Source: Mesorhizobium loti (GTDB taxonomy: Bacteria; Pseudomonadota; Alphaproteobacteria; Rhizobiales; Rhizobiaceae). Taken from it: a stretch of DNA of 64,000 nucleotides. A model generated the notes under the pieces. It was not told where the DNA came from and did no database searches. It saw nothing but the letters and a program-made list of their open reading frames with translations. The stretch covers positions 434,001-498,000 of the forward strand of contig AP017605.1 of assembly GCA_002356515.1 (NCBI GenBank). The letters are read 5' to 3'. The position numbers and the translations under genes were made by a program. This document shows, in pieces, positions 37,567 through 46,878 of this stretch (within the stretch, counting starts at the first letter, position 1; each line of letters begins with the position of its first letter).

Positions 37567-37893
37567 ATGCGCAAACCGCGGGACTTCGACGCCGAACTGA
37601 AGGCACTGGAAGAAAAAGCGCGAGAGCTCAAAACGCGAAAGGTGCAGCAACTTGGCGAGCTGGTGATCGCCACCGGCGCCGATCAGCTCAGCACCGACGA
37701 ACTGGCCGGGGCGCTGGTCGCAATCACTGAGACGAAAGACACCGCAAAGCGTGAGGCATGGGCCAAGCGTGGAGTGATGTTTTTCGAGAGCAGGTCCCGC
37801 GGAGCTGCTCCAGCAACTAAGCTCAACGTTCGCGGCGCTCCAGCGCAACGGGGCGGCCCACAATCGCCGGAAAGCAGCTCTGGCTCGGCATGA
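37567..37893 (+). CDS. traC: Conjugal transfer protein TraC
   Basis: A 108-residue protein of the Ti-plasmid TraC family: KPRDFDAELKALEEKARELKTRKVQQLGELVIATGADQLSTDELAGALVA. It is thought to be a relaxosome accessory protein. The start at 37567 rather than 37555 fits the family N-terminus MRKPRDFD. The stop is one base before the traD ATG, so they are coupled. Confidence 0.9.
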   Translation: MRKPRDFDAELKALEEKARELKTRKVQQLGELVIATGADQLSTDELAGALVAITETKDTAKREAWAKRGVMFFESRSRGAAPATKLNVRGAPAQRGGPQSPESSSGSA

Positions 37894-37894
37894 T

Positions 37895-38143
37895 ATGCGC
37901 ACCTGGCAGGTTGAGCGCCGCAAACGCACACGGCAGCTCATCGAACTTGGCGGTCTCGTCGTCAAGGCAGGCATTGTCGAGCTCACCAATGACGAACGCG
38001 CTACCATCTACGGCGCGCTGCTTTGGATTGCCGCCAAACTGCAGAGCGATGAAGGCGCGCATGCGCGTGACCTATGGGCCGCGAAGGGAAAGGAGGCGTT
38101 CCATGCTGAACGGCGTGAGGAGCGGATGGGACGGAGAATTTAG
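37895..38143 (+). CDS. traD: Conjugal transfer protein TraD
   Basis: An 82-residue protein of the Ti TraD family: RKRTRQLIELGGLVVKAGIVELTNDERATIYGALLWIAAKL. It begins one base after traC. In complete Ti-type regions traG (the coupling protein) follows; here no traG is found before the MucR gene 540 bp on, so the segment is incomplete. Confidence 0.9.
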   Translation: MRTWQVERRKRTRQLIELGGLVVKAGIVELTNDERATIYGALLWIAAKLQSDEGAHARDLWAAKGKEAFHAERREERMGRRI

Positions 38144-38683
38144 TCACAGTTGGCGCGAGCAGCGGCCGGCGCGAAGCCCGAACAGCAGACTTCGCCGGTG
38201 CGCCAACGCCGCAGTCAAGCGCTTGCGCAAAAAGCTTCGCGATCTTCTCCGCTACCGGCGACAATCTTCTGCGCGAGGTCTTGATCCTGGTGATGAAGGG
38301 CGCGGGTCTGAGTAGGCGAAGCGTGTCAATGCAGGCGCTGCCCTTTGAGCAAACTTCACACGCCAGATCGTATTCCCCTCGAAACCTCCCCCGCCCTACA
38401 GATGCGATCATGCACACCGCGCGTTGATAGAAACTCTATAGCCAGGGTGCGAGCCAGCGGCATTGCTCTGCACAGGTGGAACGGCGGAAAAGCGAGGGAA
38501 GCGCCTCGCTTTAGATGAGATCGGCAAAGGCATCCCAGCCGATGGGACGAAAGAAGCGAAACTTACTCTTGTCATGTTGCGCAAGAGAGGTGGATTTTAC
38601 GAAGAAACGTACTATTTGCGTCGTGGGCAGGGCAGAAAAATCAAACGTCGCTCAATTCATCCGATACAAAAAAGGGAAATTAT
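38144..38683. other. Region between traD and mucR, no supported gene
   Basis: These 540 bp lack the expected traG. Overlapping open frames on both strands are unconvincing. An inverted repeat is present at 38488-38512, and the stretch just before 38684 is the AT-rich leader of the MucR gene. Confidence 0.5.
38488..38512. repeat. 9-bp perfect inverted repeat upstream of mucR-like gene
   Basis: AAAGCGAGG (38488-38496) and CCTCGCTTT (38504-38512) are exact reverse complements with a 7-nt spacer, about 170 bp before the MucR-like start. It could be a terminator for the tra segment or an operator. Confidence 0.5.
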
Positions 38684-39214
38684 ATGACCGCTGCTCTCGA
38701 ACAAGACAACCAACTGGATACCGTGTCGGTAACGGCTGACATCGTCGCGGCCTATGTCTCGAACAATCCAGTACCGGTTGGCGAGCTGCCGAAGTTGATC
38801 GGCGATATTCATGCCGCTCTGAACGGCATTGGCACGCCCGCGGTAGAACCTGTGGTCAAGCAGGAGCCGGCAGTATCGATCAAGAAATCCGTGACGCCGG
38901 ACTTCATCATCTGTCTGGAAGATGGAAAGAAATTCAAATCGCTCAAGCGGCATCTTCAGCACTTTAACCTGACCCCCGACCAATATCGGCAGAAGTGGAA
39001 CCTGCCGGCCGATTATCCGATGGTGGCGCCGAACTATGCGGCGACCCGGTCGGCCTTGGCGAAATCAATTGGACTCGGGCGCAAAGCGCCGGCGGCCACA
39101 TCTGCCGCGGCAGAAAAACGCAAACCCGCCGTGCGTGCGGCAGCAGCGAGAACAACTGCGGCTGCAATCAAGTCGCCGGTGAAGAAGGCGCGCAAGGCGC
39201 CGGCCAAAGCGTAG
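38684..39214 (+). CDS. Ros/MucR family zinc-finger-like transcriptional regulator
   Basis: A 176-residue H-NS-like regulator. The N-terminal oligomerisation region ([30 protein letters not shown]) precedes the Ros/MucR finger [20 protein letters not shown], in which the second zinc cysteine is Asp, as in several Mesorhizobium relatives. The usual [29 protein letters not shown] follows. The tail of about 45 residues is Ala/Lys-rich and histone-like, longer than in housekeeping MucR. AAGGGAAATTAT precedes the ATG, and a strong terminator follows. It probably silences or regulates AT-rich accessory DNA. Confidence 0.92.
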   Translation: MTAALEQDNQLDTVSVTADIVAAYVSNNPVPVGELPKLIGDIHAALNGIGTPAVEPVVKQEPAVSIKKSVTPDFIICLEDGKKFKSLKRHLQHFNLTPDQYRQKWNLPADYPMVAPNYAATRSALAKSIGLGRKAPAATSAAAEKRKPAVRAAAARTTAAAIKSPVKKARKAPAKA

Positions 39215-39260
39215 CCTGCTGCGTCTGACAAAGCCTAGGCTGCACCTGACCTGAACATGG

Positions 39261-39288
39261 CCAAGCCCCGCCTTGCAGCGGGGCTTGG
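39261..39288 (+). terminator. Terminator hairpin after mucR-like gene
   Basis: CCAAGCCCCGC and GCGGGGCTTGG form an 11-bp stem around CTTGCA, followed by TGTCTTGT, 47 nt after the stop. Confidence 0.75.
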
Positions 39289-39300
39289 TGTCTTGTCGGG

Positions 39301-39612
39301 TCATTCTGGGGTGGGGCGGGACCAGATGAGCGAGAAGTCGCCCTCGGTGTCGGTCTCGACCAGGCTCGCCTAGATCAGAGCGGGGAAGCTCGGATCGTCG
39401 AGCTTGACGGAGTGGTAGTCGCGTCCCTCCCGCGAGGTCTTCTTCCATGCCGCCCCGGATTTGGTGACGCCAGCGCAGATGCGGAAGTCGGGACCCTTTT
39501 CATTTTCGCCATCGGCCGGAGCGAACCTTACCGTCTTGACGTTGAGGTTGAGGGTTTTGACCGAGCCGGAGAAGCCGTTCGTGGTGCGGGAGAAAGTGCC
39601 AATCGTAGCCAT
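39301..39612 (-). pseudogene. DUF736 family protein, interrupted by an amber codon
   Basis: The frame starting at 39612 encodes a DUF736 protein, a family typical of rhizobial mobile elements: [50 protein letters not shown]. It stops at TAG (39370-39372), exactly where the family has Tyr in a YASL-type motif. The same frame continues with ASLVETDTEGDFSLIWSRP to a TGA at 39301, the expected family C-terminus. A single Tyr-to-amber change thus truncates the protein at 80 residues. Confidence 0.85.
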
Positions 39613-39625
39613 CGTGGTGCCAAAG

Positions 39626-40462
39626 TTAAGGCCAGACTTGCGGTTGTCGGAGGAAGGCTCGTTTCATGAACTCCGCGACGCGGGGCCACTTAGCTGGCGA
39701 TTTTGGGGGGAGGTAGTCTCCATGGTCATAGTGCCCGTTAGTCTGTTCAGCGTCGCTGATTTGCCACGGAGTCTGTACCTGCAGAGGCGTCGGCGTAGGT
39801 GGCCCTTCGGATCCGAGAGCGATCTGGAAAGGCGTGTGGTCGGCATGAAGGAGCAATGAGAGAGGGTCGCCAATCGGGAATGCGAGCTTCAGGACTTTGT
39901 CCTCACGAGACGAAAGGATCGAAATACTCAAGCAGTTCTTTGCCGCGCTTGTGTACTCGGCAGTCAGGCAGTCGCGATTGATGGCGGCAGCCGTAAGGCA
40001 AACGGTGCTGGCCTTCCGACTGAGACCCGAGACGGCCTCGAGCACGAGGCGCGCACCAAGACTATGAGATGCGAAGGATATGTCTTGAGCCGTGCCGCAA
40101 AAGTCATTGCAGAAGGCTGCCAGTCGTCGTCCGCAGTCGATCGCGACGCTGCCTTCGAATGGATAGTCGACAAGGGGTATTACGCTGTCCCCGGGCCAGA
40201 GCACGGCAACAAAGAGGCTGGAACCGCTTAAAGCCATGTAATGGTCGAGTAGTCCAAGCGATGCCACGCCGTTTGCCTGGGTAACGTTGAACCCGTGAAC
40301 CCCGAACAGGACCGACTTGCCCGCGAACATTGCTCGAAGTCGTGCCTGCGGAATGAGCGTCCATCCCGACCCAGCGCGATCTCCCAAGCCTCCATAGAGC
40401 TGCGGGTTGGTATTAACCGCCCCTCCGACCGAACGGGTCCGAAAGTTGAGAAAAATTGTCAT
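39626..40462 (-). CDS. Alpha/beta hydrolase, DUF900-like esterase
   Basis: A 278-residue cytoplasmic-looking serine hydrolase. [23 protein letters not shown] supplies the oxyanion strand, and the nucleophile elbow is [18 protein letters not shown] (Ser in SHSLG). This resembles DUF900 esterase/lipase-superfamily enzymes; the catalytic His may be in the C-terminal [12 protein letters not shown]. No signal peptide is present. It is the last gene of a four-gene minus-strand operon (lipoprotein, M15-transglycosylase, membrane protein, this gene). Confidence 0.75.
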   Translation of the reverse strand: MTIFLNFRTRSVGGAVNTNPQLYGGLGDRAGSGWTLIPQARLRAMFAGKSVLFGVHGFNVTQANGVASLGLLDHYMALSGSSLFVAVLWPGDSVIPLVDYPFEGSVAIDCGRRLAAFCNDFCGTAQDISFASHSLGARLVLEAVSGLSRKASTVCLTAAAINRDCLTAEYTSAAKNCLSISILSSREDKVLKLAFPIGDPLSLLLHADHTPFQIALGSEGPPTPTPLQVQTPWQISDAEQTNGHYDHGDYLPPKSPAKWPRVAEFMKRAFLRQPQVWP

Positions 40463-40472
40463 TTCCCGGTCC

Positions 40473-41180
40473 TCAACCCTTCAATGTTCCGACAGCGCTG
40501 ACAGCAGCCTGAAGGCTGCTGGCTAGATCCTTCGCAACTGGCGCCAAGGGAGCTGCCCCAACGCCTACCAACAATGAAAGTGCGATGTTTGTGGTTGTGT
40601 AGTTGGCGCCGAACACAATCCATCCGCCGACACCTGCGAGAACGGTCGCAATGGCCATCGAGAGGAATTTGGCAGCGTTGCGGTACTTCTGATCGCCCCG
40701 TTCGTAGGCAGCGTCGAGCGCGGCGCTCAGAACCGCATCAAACTGCCCTAGGACGTTAATTTCGTCCTGGGACACGTCGGCGCCGTCGGCAGTTTTCTGC
40801 GCAAGAGACTGCAGCTTCGCAGCGTTGACGCCGGCCGCATTGGCAAGGCCAGTTGCATTTCCAGTGGTCAGCCCGAGGTGGATCAGCGACTTGGCCTTGG
40901 CCTTTTGATCCGCCTTGGCGACACCGTTCAACCAATTGGCCCTCAAGGTGCGCAAGATCTGAGTTTTATTGAAGCCGGGCGGGTTGCTTGTGAGCTGCAC
41001 CAAAAAAGGATCGAGTGCGCCAGAGATATATCCGAAGCCGAAATTGGATGGACCGCCCCAAAAGGCCTTGCTCGCATCGACTAGGCCCATCGCTGCGGTG
41101 CCAAGCCCACCGGCCGCCCCAACGATGTTCACGATATTCGACAAGTTGCCGCTCAGCGCACCGCCGGTTGGATCGGCCAT
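40473..41180 (-). CDS. Hypothetical membrane-associated protein
   Basis: A 235-residue protein with no family I recognise. The N-terminus is glycine/alanine-rich (NIVNIVGAAGGLGTAAMGLVD), the middle is helical, and two TM segments occur near the end (FLSMAIATVLAGVGGWIVFGA and IALSLLVGVGAAPLAPVA). GGGAGGAAGAAA before the ATG is a strong ribosome-binding site. Gaps of 67 nt upstream and 10 nt downstream place it in the operon. It might be a small pore or holin-like partner of the hydrolase encoded upstream, which is inference only. Confidence 0.65.
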   Translation of the reverse strand: MADPTGGALSGNLSNIVNIVGAAGGLGTAAMGLVDASKAFWGGPSNFGFGYISGALDPFLVQLTSNPPGFNKTQILRTLRANWLNGVAKADQKAKAKSLIHLGLTTGNATGLANAAGVNAAKLQSLAQKTADGADVSQDEINVLGQFDAVLSAALDAAYERGDQKYRNAAKFLSMAIATVLAGVGGWIVFGANYTTTNIALSLLVGVGAAPLAPVAKDLASSLQAAVSAVGTLKG

Positions 41181-41247
41181 TTTCTTCCTCCCTCAAGGAA
41201 CATTCTTGAACGCAAGACACGACAGCACCGCCGTGCGCAAATGGGGT

Positions 41248-43191
41248 TCAGGTCGCGGTCCTCAGCGAGGACAACACGAAACACGCATCCCCAAACCATT
41301 GAACTGCCCGGTTGATATGATCTCCATATGTTCGCAGGTGCCAGTCATTGGCGTTTGTCGCGTAAAGGCCGCCGGCGTTGAAACAGGCCGCCACGAGCAC
41401 AGGATCGAAACCGCTGGTTCTAAGTCGGCTGCGAATCTCGGCCGTCCCAATGTCAATGTTCACCGTTCCGTCATAGAGCGGGTTGCTCGCCGGCGCGGGA
41501 TTGGGCTGTTGCGCGTAGTACGGTGCGATCTGCATGGGTTGGTACGAAAGACCGAGACGTTGGATGATTTCCCTCGCCGTTGTCGCCAGTGTTTGCATCG
41601 GGCCCGCGCTATAGTCCCCGTAGGTCTGCGGCGACACGTCGGTCACCAGGACCGCCGGCTCCCATCGAAATGTCCTTGGGCCTGTAAAGTCCACGTTGCG
41701 GTAGATGCCGGCCTCGGCACCGATCGTCATCACTATTAGCTCGGGCGGCACGCCGTGTTCGATCGATGATTTGCAGATCTGGCTTCCATAGGTGGCGAGA
41801 ATATCTTGAACAGTTATGGGGGCACCCGGCGAACGGATCGGGGCCGAAGAGGACGAAAGGTAGACGCCATTTTGATCGAAACGCCACTGCTGGCCGCCGA
41901 ACTGCGAATGCCAATCCGAGGCCCCAACCGTTGGGCAGCTTGCCCAATCTAGGTGCGGGCTGCTGAGAGGCGGCCTGGCTTGGTTGGTTGCTACTATCGG
42001 TGATCCGAGATTTGGCGCAGGAGGACTACCAACCCATCGATTTGCTGCAGCCTCGAAGTTTGATCGCCAAGACTGATCGCCCCCATCCGGGATTAGGCCG
42101 TTTTCAAGGTCGCCGATCCTAAGACCAGCGACTTGCAGATGAGGGGTCTCGAATCCGAGCGGCTCAAGATCGAGCCCTCTGCCGATCTGGTGAAGGCTGT
42201 CCCAGAGGGATTTTCTCGCTCCTGAGTCGTCCCAACTCCAAGGATTAGCTTGCCCATCGTAGTAAAGGACAAAATCAGCGGCGAGCCCGTACTGGTGGTA
42301 AGATTCCCAAGGTTGGGCGTAGGTAACGACTCTACCAGGGCGCGATCTGCCCTGCTCGTAAAGATACTGTTGGCGCTCCGGCGCCCGCCAGGCTTCAAAA
42401 ATGCGAAATGGCAGTTGCTGCTGTGTACAAGCAGCGAGCACCTTTTGAGCCCGATCGCGCATCATTGGGTGCAACAAAGTCAAATCGCGGTTTGGTTGTG
42501 TTACGTCGACGCGACCCACCGATGCAGCCGGCCTGGGCGAATTCGGCGCTGGGGGAACGTTGTTCGGGGCCAGTTGAGCGCCGCTGGCATCAAGCGGCTT
42601 GCCTGCAACTCCCAGTGTTCCTCGGATCTGCTGGATCGCGTCGGAGTTTGCTCCACCGGAATCGATAGCAGCCTGCAGTTGCTCTACCGCACTCCTCACT
42701 GCGCTGGCGGCGTCGCCAGAGTTATCCTGGGCGATCAGTCTGAAGGCCGACGCCAGATCCTGGTAGGCTGCGTCCATAGCAAGTTGCGCTGCAGCCGAGG
42801 GAGGTGGCGTGCCGCTCTCAATCGCCGCGATCTTTTTCATAGCATCAGCAATCTGATCAGCAGTTGCGGAACCGGACTCCACCGGCAGAGGGGTTGAAGT
42901 GGGCGCTAGTCCGATCCCGCGCAGTGCATCCTTCAGATTTTCCCAATAATCGGCCAGCGGTATTGAGCCCGCTGTGGCGACCACTTGCTGGAGCTTGGCC
43001 GCAGCGGCAGCAACAACTTTTGCACCCTCAGTTAGCGAACCGTCGGCGACCTCTGCGAGTTGCAATGCGAGCGCCTGCTTTGCGTCAAGCAACTTCTTTT
43101 CCTCGTCACTCGACGGCTTTTGGGCCAAGCGGTCGTCGATCTGCGAAAGCGCAAGGCTGATTGCCTGTTCTGCGTCGTCTGCAGCGCTCAT
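41248..43191 (-). CDS. Bifunctional peptidoglycan hydrolase: M15 peptidase plus lytic-transglycosylase-like domain
   Basis: A 647-residue protein. Residues 1-220 are helical, Ala/Gln-rich and coiled-coil-like. Residues about 235-370 form an M15/VanY-type L,D- or D,D-peptidase: AQKVLAACTQQQLPFRIFEAWRAPERQQYLYEQG, zinc motif SYHQYGLAADFVL and the late ETPHLQ. From about 475 the C-terminus has an SLT/goose-lysozyme-like domain with MTIGAEAGIY (candidate catalytic Glu), YGDYSAGPMQTLATTAREI and ACFNAGGLY. No signal peptide is present. The combination cuts both peptide and glycan parts of peptidoglycan. Such proteins occur in phage tails, lysis cassettes and contractile systems; none of their structural genes is here. 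Confidence 0.82.
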   Translation of the reverse strand: MSAADDAEQAISLALSQIDDRLAQKPSSDEEKKLLDAKQALALQLAEVADGSLTEGAKVVAAAAAKLQQVVATAGSIPLADYWENLKDALRGIGLAPTSTPLPVESGSATADQIADAMKKIAAIESGTPPPSAAAQLAMDAAYQDLASAFRLIAQDNSGDAASAVRSAVEQLQAAIDSGGANSDAIQQIRGTLGVAGKPLDASGAQLAPNNVPPAPNSPRPAASVGRVDVTQPNRDLTLLHPMMRDRAQKVLAACTQQQLPFRIFEAWRAPERQQYLYEQGRSRPGRVVTYAQPWESYHQYGLAADFVLYYDGQANPWSWDDSGARKSLWDSLHQIGRGLDLEPLGFETPHLQVAGLRIGDLENGLIPDGGDQSWRSNFEAAANRWVGSPPAPNLGSPIVATNQARPPLSSPHLDWASCPTVGASDWHSQFGGQQWRFDQNGVYLSSSSAPIRSPGAPITVQDILATYGSQICKSSIEHGVPPELIVMTIGAEAGIYRNVDFTGPRTFRWEPAVLVTDVSPQTYGDYSAGPMQTLATTAREIIQRLGLSYQPMQIAPYYAQQPNPAPASNPLYDGTVNIDIGTAEIRSRLRTSGFDPVLVAACFNAGGLYATNANDWHLRTYGDHINRAVQWFGDACFVLSSLRTAT

Positions 43192-43209
43192 GTTGATCTC
43201 TCCAATCCC

Positions 43210-44016
43210 TTATGTCCCTCTCATCGCTTCATAGGTCTTGCGCGCACTCGCAACGTCGGCGGCGAGTTGCGAACTAGCCGCGACCAAGGTCGCGAGTGTT
43301 GCAGGGCTGCTCTTATGGCTGTAGGCGAGCGCAAGCTGATCGAGCGTTGTCTGCAAACTTTCCAGTACAACCACGAAGTTTGCGACCATCACCCGGTCAG
43401 CATTGATGGTCGAAGCCGGTGCATTCGCGAGTGCTCGATCGGCCAGGAGCGCACTGAACATATCACCGGCGTGATCGTGGAATGCAGTCAGTAGGTTGCG
43501 AACAACCGGCAACCCCTGCAGGGCGATCCTTCGCGCCTCGGCAGTGCTTTGGGCCTTCAGTCCCGCATCAATAAACGGCGAAAGGGCCTGAACATATGGC
43601 ACGAACTGGGTCGCTTTGGCGGCGGCGGAAACGGTTCCTGCCAAAGACAGGTAACTTGCGTGGATCGTGCTGACATCATCGCCTTGGGCAAGGCTTAGCA
43701 AGAGTGCTGAATACTGCTTGAGAACGTTGAGGGATTGTCGATAGGCAGCAACGTTTCGTGGATCGCCGACGGTGGCGAAATATGGCGCGTCGGCAGTTGA
43801 AAATGCGTAGGCGCCTTTCTTCTTTTTGAGGTTTGCCACATACGTCCGGCGTTCAGCCGCGGAAACAGCGTCAAGTAGCAAATCGCCCGCATCCTTGATC
43901 GCGACGACCGCGTTATTAAACGCCCGCGTTTCTTCTACCGGTGCCGTAGCGCATCCGGTCAGCAATGATAACGCAAACAAAAAAACCAACAAAATACGCA
44001 ACGCGATTGCCCCCAA
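43210..44016 (-). CDS. Putative lipoprotein, first gene of hydrolase operon
   Basis: A 268-residue exported protein. The signal peptide ends in the lipobox LLTGCATAP, so Cys22 is probably lipidated. The mature part is almost entirely helical, with no known domain (TRAFNNAVVAIKDAGDLLLDAVSAAERRTYVA... TLDQLALAYSHKS). It starts the operon that continues, 18 nt later, with the M15-transglycosylase gene. A spanin-like or docking role is possible but not supported by any motif. Confidence 0.75.
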   Translation of the reverse strand: MGAIALRILLVFLFALSLLTGCATAPVEETRAFNNAVVAIKDAGDLLLDAVSAAERRTYVANLKKKKGAYAFSTADAPYFATVGDPRNVAAYRQSLNVLKQYSALLLSLAQGDDVSTIHASYLSLAGTVSAAAKATQFVPYVQALSPFIDAGLKAQSTAEARRIALQGLPVVRNLLTAFHDHAGDMFSALLADRALANAPASTINADRVMVANFVVVLESLQTTLDQLALAYSHKSSPATLATLVAASSQLAADVASARKTYEAMRGT

Positions 44017-44549
44017 GGCACACGCAGAAAATTAGTGCGCGCTACAATATTACGCGCTAAAATTGCTTGTCAAACGAGAACTTACAACTTCGTACCAACC
44101 TTTTTTTGAGTCGCGTCGAGTCTAGCCCCCTTCACGCTCAAAAATTTGATACCTGTGGATTCCTGGTGCATAAATAGATGATTAGCCCCGCTACTTTGCG
44201 ACGGTATATAAACCATGGCGGGACCGAGGTCATGGGCGACATCGCGGCAAAGCTCTATCGTACAATTTCGAAGGGATTGGCGTCTAGAATTAAACGGCAT
44301 CCAGGACAAAAACACAAAGAGTCTCTTGTCAAGGCCGCAAGCATCAACTCGAATTTCGATTGCATACCCACGGGATTCGTAGCGAACTAGTCAAGAGTTA
44401 GAGGGTCATGGAACTCACTTCAATATGCACGGTATCCTAACGATAGCTTCGGCGGACAGTTCTGGCGACTGTGAACACTTGCCCAGTTCTTTGAGTCAAT
44501 GGCAATGAGTCAATGGCAACGGAGCTAACCGTACCGAGGAGGAAAGCAA
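44017..44549. other. Divergent promoter region
   Basis: This 533-bp AT-richer gap separates the leftward lipoprotein operon from the rightward secreted-protein gene. A direct repeat GAGTCAATGGCAA occurs twice near 44492-44516 just before the latter. Short frames on both strands here are not convincing. Confidence 0.5.
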
Positions 44550-45449
44550 ATGGGCTGGAGCGTGTTGAGTGGGGCGACTACCAGTGCCCGGGGAATTACT
44601 GCCGGGCTGATATTTCTGATGGCGAGCGTTCAATTTGTCGCCGGTGCGCCGCTCCTGTCTGAGCCGGATGTAGTGGCTCATGTCGAAGCGAATCTCGCGC
44701 GTTACATGATGGAACAGCCTGAACGGTGCACCACGGCAACCAAGGAAGTAGAGCAGAACGAAATCGTAGCACCCTACGTCGAGGCGCTCGCAAAAGCGGG
44801 ATCCAGCGCTGACGGCGCGCGCATAGCAGAGTGTACATATGAATACTCACCAATGGACGGCGGTGCGAAACAAGAAGGCTACGCCATCTTACTTGACCTC
44901 CCTGCGTCGGTGATCGGACGATGGATTTACAATGCCTGCAAGGCTGAGGCACCTTCGAAACTCGACGGATGCGCGCGACAACTCGTGAGCGAAATGATCA
45001 GCAATAGTGGAGGACAGTACCCGATCTCAGGATTTGTGTCCGAAGGCCCGAATGACGGCCTGTGCAAGCAGCACGGCAAGGCGATCAAGAAGCAGGGACT
45101 CATCGCGTTTCGCGATGGTGTCACCATCCAGTTCAATGAAAGCTCGGGCGGCGCGCAACCCATCTATTATTGTACGACGGACCCGATTCCAATCAATGTA
45201 CAAAAGCACCTGATTATCGCAGAGCCGGCGACGAGTGTGTACAATGTTGCCCGCCTAGCCGCCATTCGCCGGGACTGTTGGGGCGAGTACCTTTCGAATC
45301 AAGCAACGGGAACCCTTAAACCGTCCGCCTGGCAGGAGCTCGCCCGTACGACCATGCTAAATGCCCTGAAGTCGGGGCACGACAGTTTATTCGAGTTCAA
45401 GGCTCGCACCTTCGCCTCTACCGGTAAAACGTGCCAGTCCCACAGCTAG
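44550..45449 (+). CDS. Secreted hypothetical protein
   Basis: A 299-residue protein with an N-terminal signal (AGLIFLMASVQFVAGAP). The mature part has about nine cysteines (e.g. ERCTTATKEVE, ARIAECTYEY, YNACKAEAP, RRDCWGEYLS), suggesting periplasmic disulphides. No family is recognised. CCGAGGAGGAAAGCAA precedes the ATG, an excellent ribosome-binding site. It is followed after 214 nt by a secreted metallophosphoesterase on the same strand, and both are flanked by leftward hydrolase operons. Confidence 0.7.
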   Translation: MGWSVLSGATTSARGITAGLIFLMASVQFVAGAPLLSEPDVVAHVEANLARYMMEQPERCTTATKEVEQNEIVAPYVEALAKAGSSADGARIAECTYEYSPMDGGAKQEGYAILLDLPASVIGRWIYNACKAEAPSKLDGCARQLVSEMISNSGGQYPISGFVSEGPNDGLCKQHGKAIKKQGLIAFRDGVTIQFNESSGGAQPIYYCTTDPIPINVQKHLIIAEPATSVYNVARLAAIRRDCWGEYLSNQATGTLKPSAWQELARTTMLNALKSGHDSLFEFKARTFASTGKTCQSHS

Positions 45450-45663
45450 GCAGATCTCAAGTGGCGCTGGGACCGATGCAAGCTCCGCGGAGCGAATTTA
45501 TGAACGCGGATCCCTGGACGAGACTTCCGAGTCTTGCGGCATAAGGCGCAAAACTAGTCGATGTAGTCACCCGCGGACCAGCATCTGTCAGGTAGCTGCG
45601 AGCGCTTGAGGCAAGGCCCACGGAGCCATGATTGCGAAAATTGACTGGAGCGGAGATGCGGAA

Positions 45664-46698
45664 ATGCCGAAAAGTTGGTTGATGTATTGTTTGCTCGCGC
45701 TCGCCTTCTCCTCCAACGCTTTCGCTGATGAGCCCAAGAAAATCGGTACCTTGTTGGCTGCCGGTGATATTTCGTGGTGTCCAGGCAAAGGTGCAACACT
45801 GGCCCGAAAGACCGCTGAATTGATACGCCAAATTGTAAAAGAGGCCACAGTTCCGGTTCGCGTTCTCGCGCTTGGAGATCTTGCATATGGAAGCGGTAAG
45901 AAAGAGCAGCTGAAATGTTTCGCAGAAAATTGGTCTGGCTTCGAAGATCTGTTGCTGCCGATTCCTGGAAATCATGAATACCAAAGCCTCAACGCTGCGC
46001 CGTTTTTTGCAGCCTTTGCAAATAATAATTTCGTCCACCAAAACGACCAGCCGTCGAAAAAGGGTACCGACAAGCGTTGGGACAAAAAGGGATATTTCTC
46101 CCTAAATTTTCCTAACTCTAACGGCCCATGGCGTATTATCGGCATGAACGACAATCTGCAAAATCTGCACGGGTCGGACATGGCCAACGAGAATGCCTGG
46201 CTCGAAAAGCAGTTGGATTTAGCTGGGCCTGGCAACGACCAGCGATGTGTTTTGGCTTTTTGGCATGCCCCGCTCTATAGTTCCGGACAACACGGACATG
46301 TGAACTACGCTACTCCCCGGGCTAATGCGGTTCTCGAAAACTTAACCTCCATGAAGCGGTCCTTTGGTATTCTCTTTAGTCATGGCGGCTCAATCGTTTT
46401 GGCTGGACATGATCACGATTATGAGCAGTTCGCCCCCCAGGACGAAAACTCTCAACGGAAGGGAAACGGAATTCGGTCGTTCGTGGTCGGGACGGGGGGC
46501 GCGACTTTAACAAAAGACGACTACGTCAACTTGGCTCCCAATTCAGAGGGAGGTCCTTTTGGTCATACAAAGGGTGTCCAAGGGATTCTAAAGATAGACC
46601 TTTACGAAGATCGCTACACGTGGGATTTCATGGAGATCGATAAGCAAAAGAATATACCCCAAATGACGAACTCGGCGCTGTGTAACGATCGCAAGTAG
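45664..46698 (+). CDS. Secreted metallophosphoesterase
   Basis: A 344-residue calcineurin-like phosphoesterase with a signal peptide (MPKSWLMYCLLALAFSSNAFA). All dimetal-site motifs are present: AAGDIS, ALGDLAYGSG, GNHEY, FWHAPLY and GHDHDYE, in the order of purple-acid-phosphatase-like enzymes. The natural substrate (phosphoester, nucleotide or cell-wall precursor) is unknown. I prefer the ATG at 45664 because it begins the signal peptide; the frame extends to 45628. Confidence 0.88.
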   Translation: MPKSWLMYCLLALAFSSNAFADEPKKIGTLLAAGDISWCPGKGATLARKTAELIRQIVKEATVPVRVLALGDLAYGSGKKEQLKCFAENWSGFEDLLLPIPGNHEYQSLNAAPFFAAFANNNFVHQNDQPSKKGTDKRWDKKGYFSLNFPNSNGPWRIIGMNDNLQNLHGSDMANENAWLEKQLDLAGPGNDQRCVLAFWHAPLYSSGQHGHVNYATPRANAVLENLTSMKRSFGILFSHGGSIVLAGHDHDYEQFAPQDENSQRKGNGIRSFVVGTGGATLTKDDYVNLAPNSEGGPFGHTKGVQGILKIDLYEDRYTWDFMEIDKQKNIPQMTNSALCNDRK

Positions 46699-46878
46699 TC
46701 TACCAAACGTTTCGCAACGGCTTTACGGGCCGCAGCTGGCTCTTGCTCGGTATCTACACAATTGCTGCTACCGCGCAGTGAACAGACCACGCTCCGGTGG
46801 TACCTCCGCAGCATCTCCGCGCCATGCATAAAAGTACTTCAACTATAGGACAATCCAATTCCTATCAGTGAATGCTTC

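Noticed and set aside
36351..37730. 459-codon plus-strand frame across traA
   Set aside because: It is antisense to the relaxase gene, which has clear catalytic motifs.
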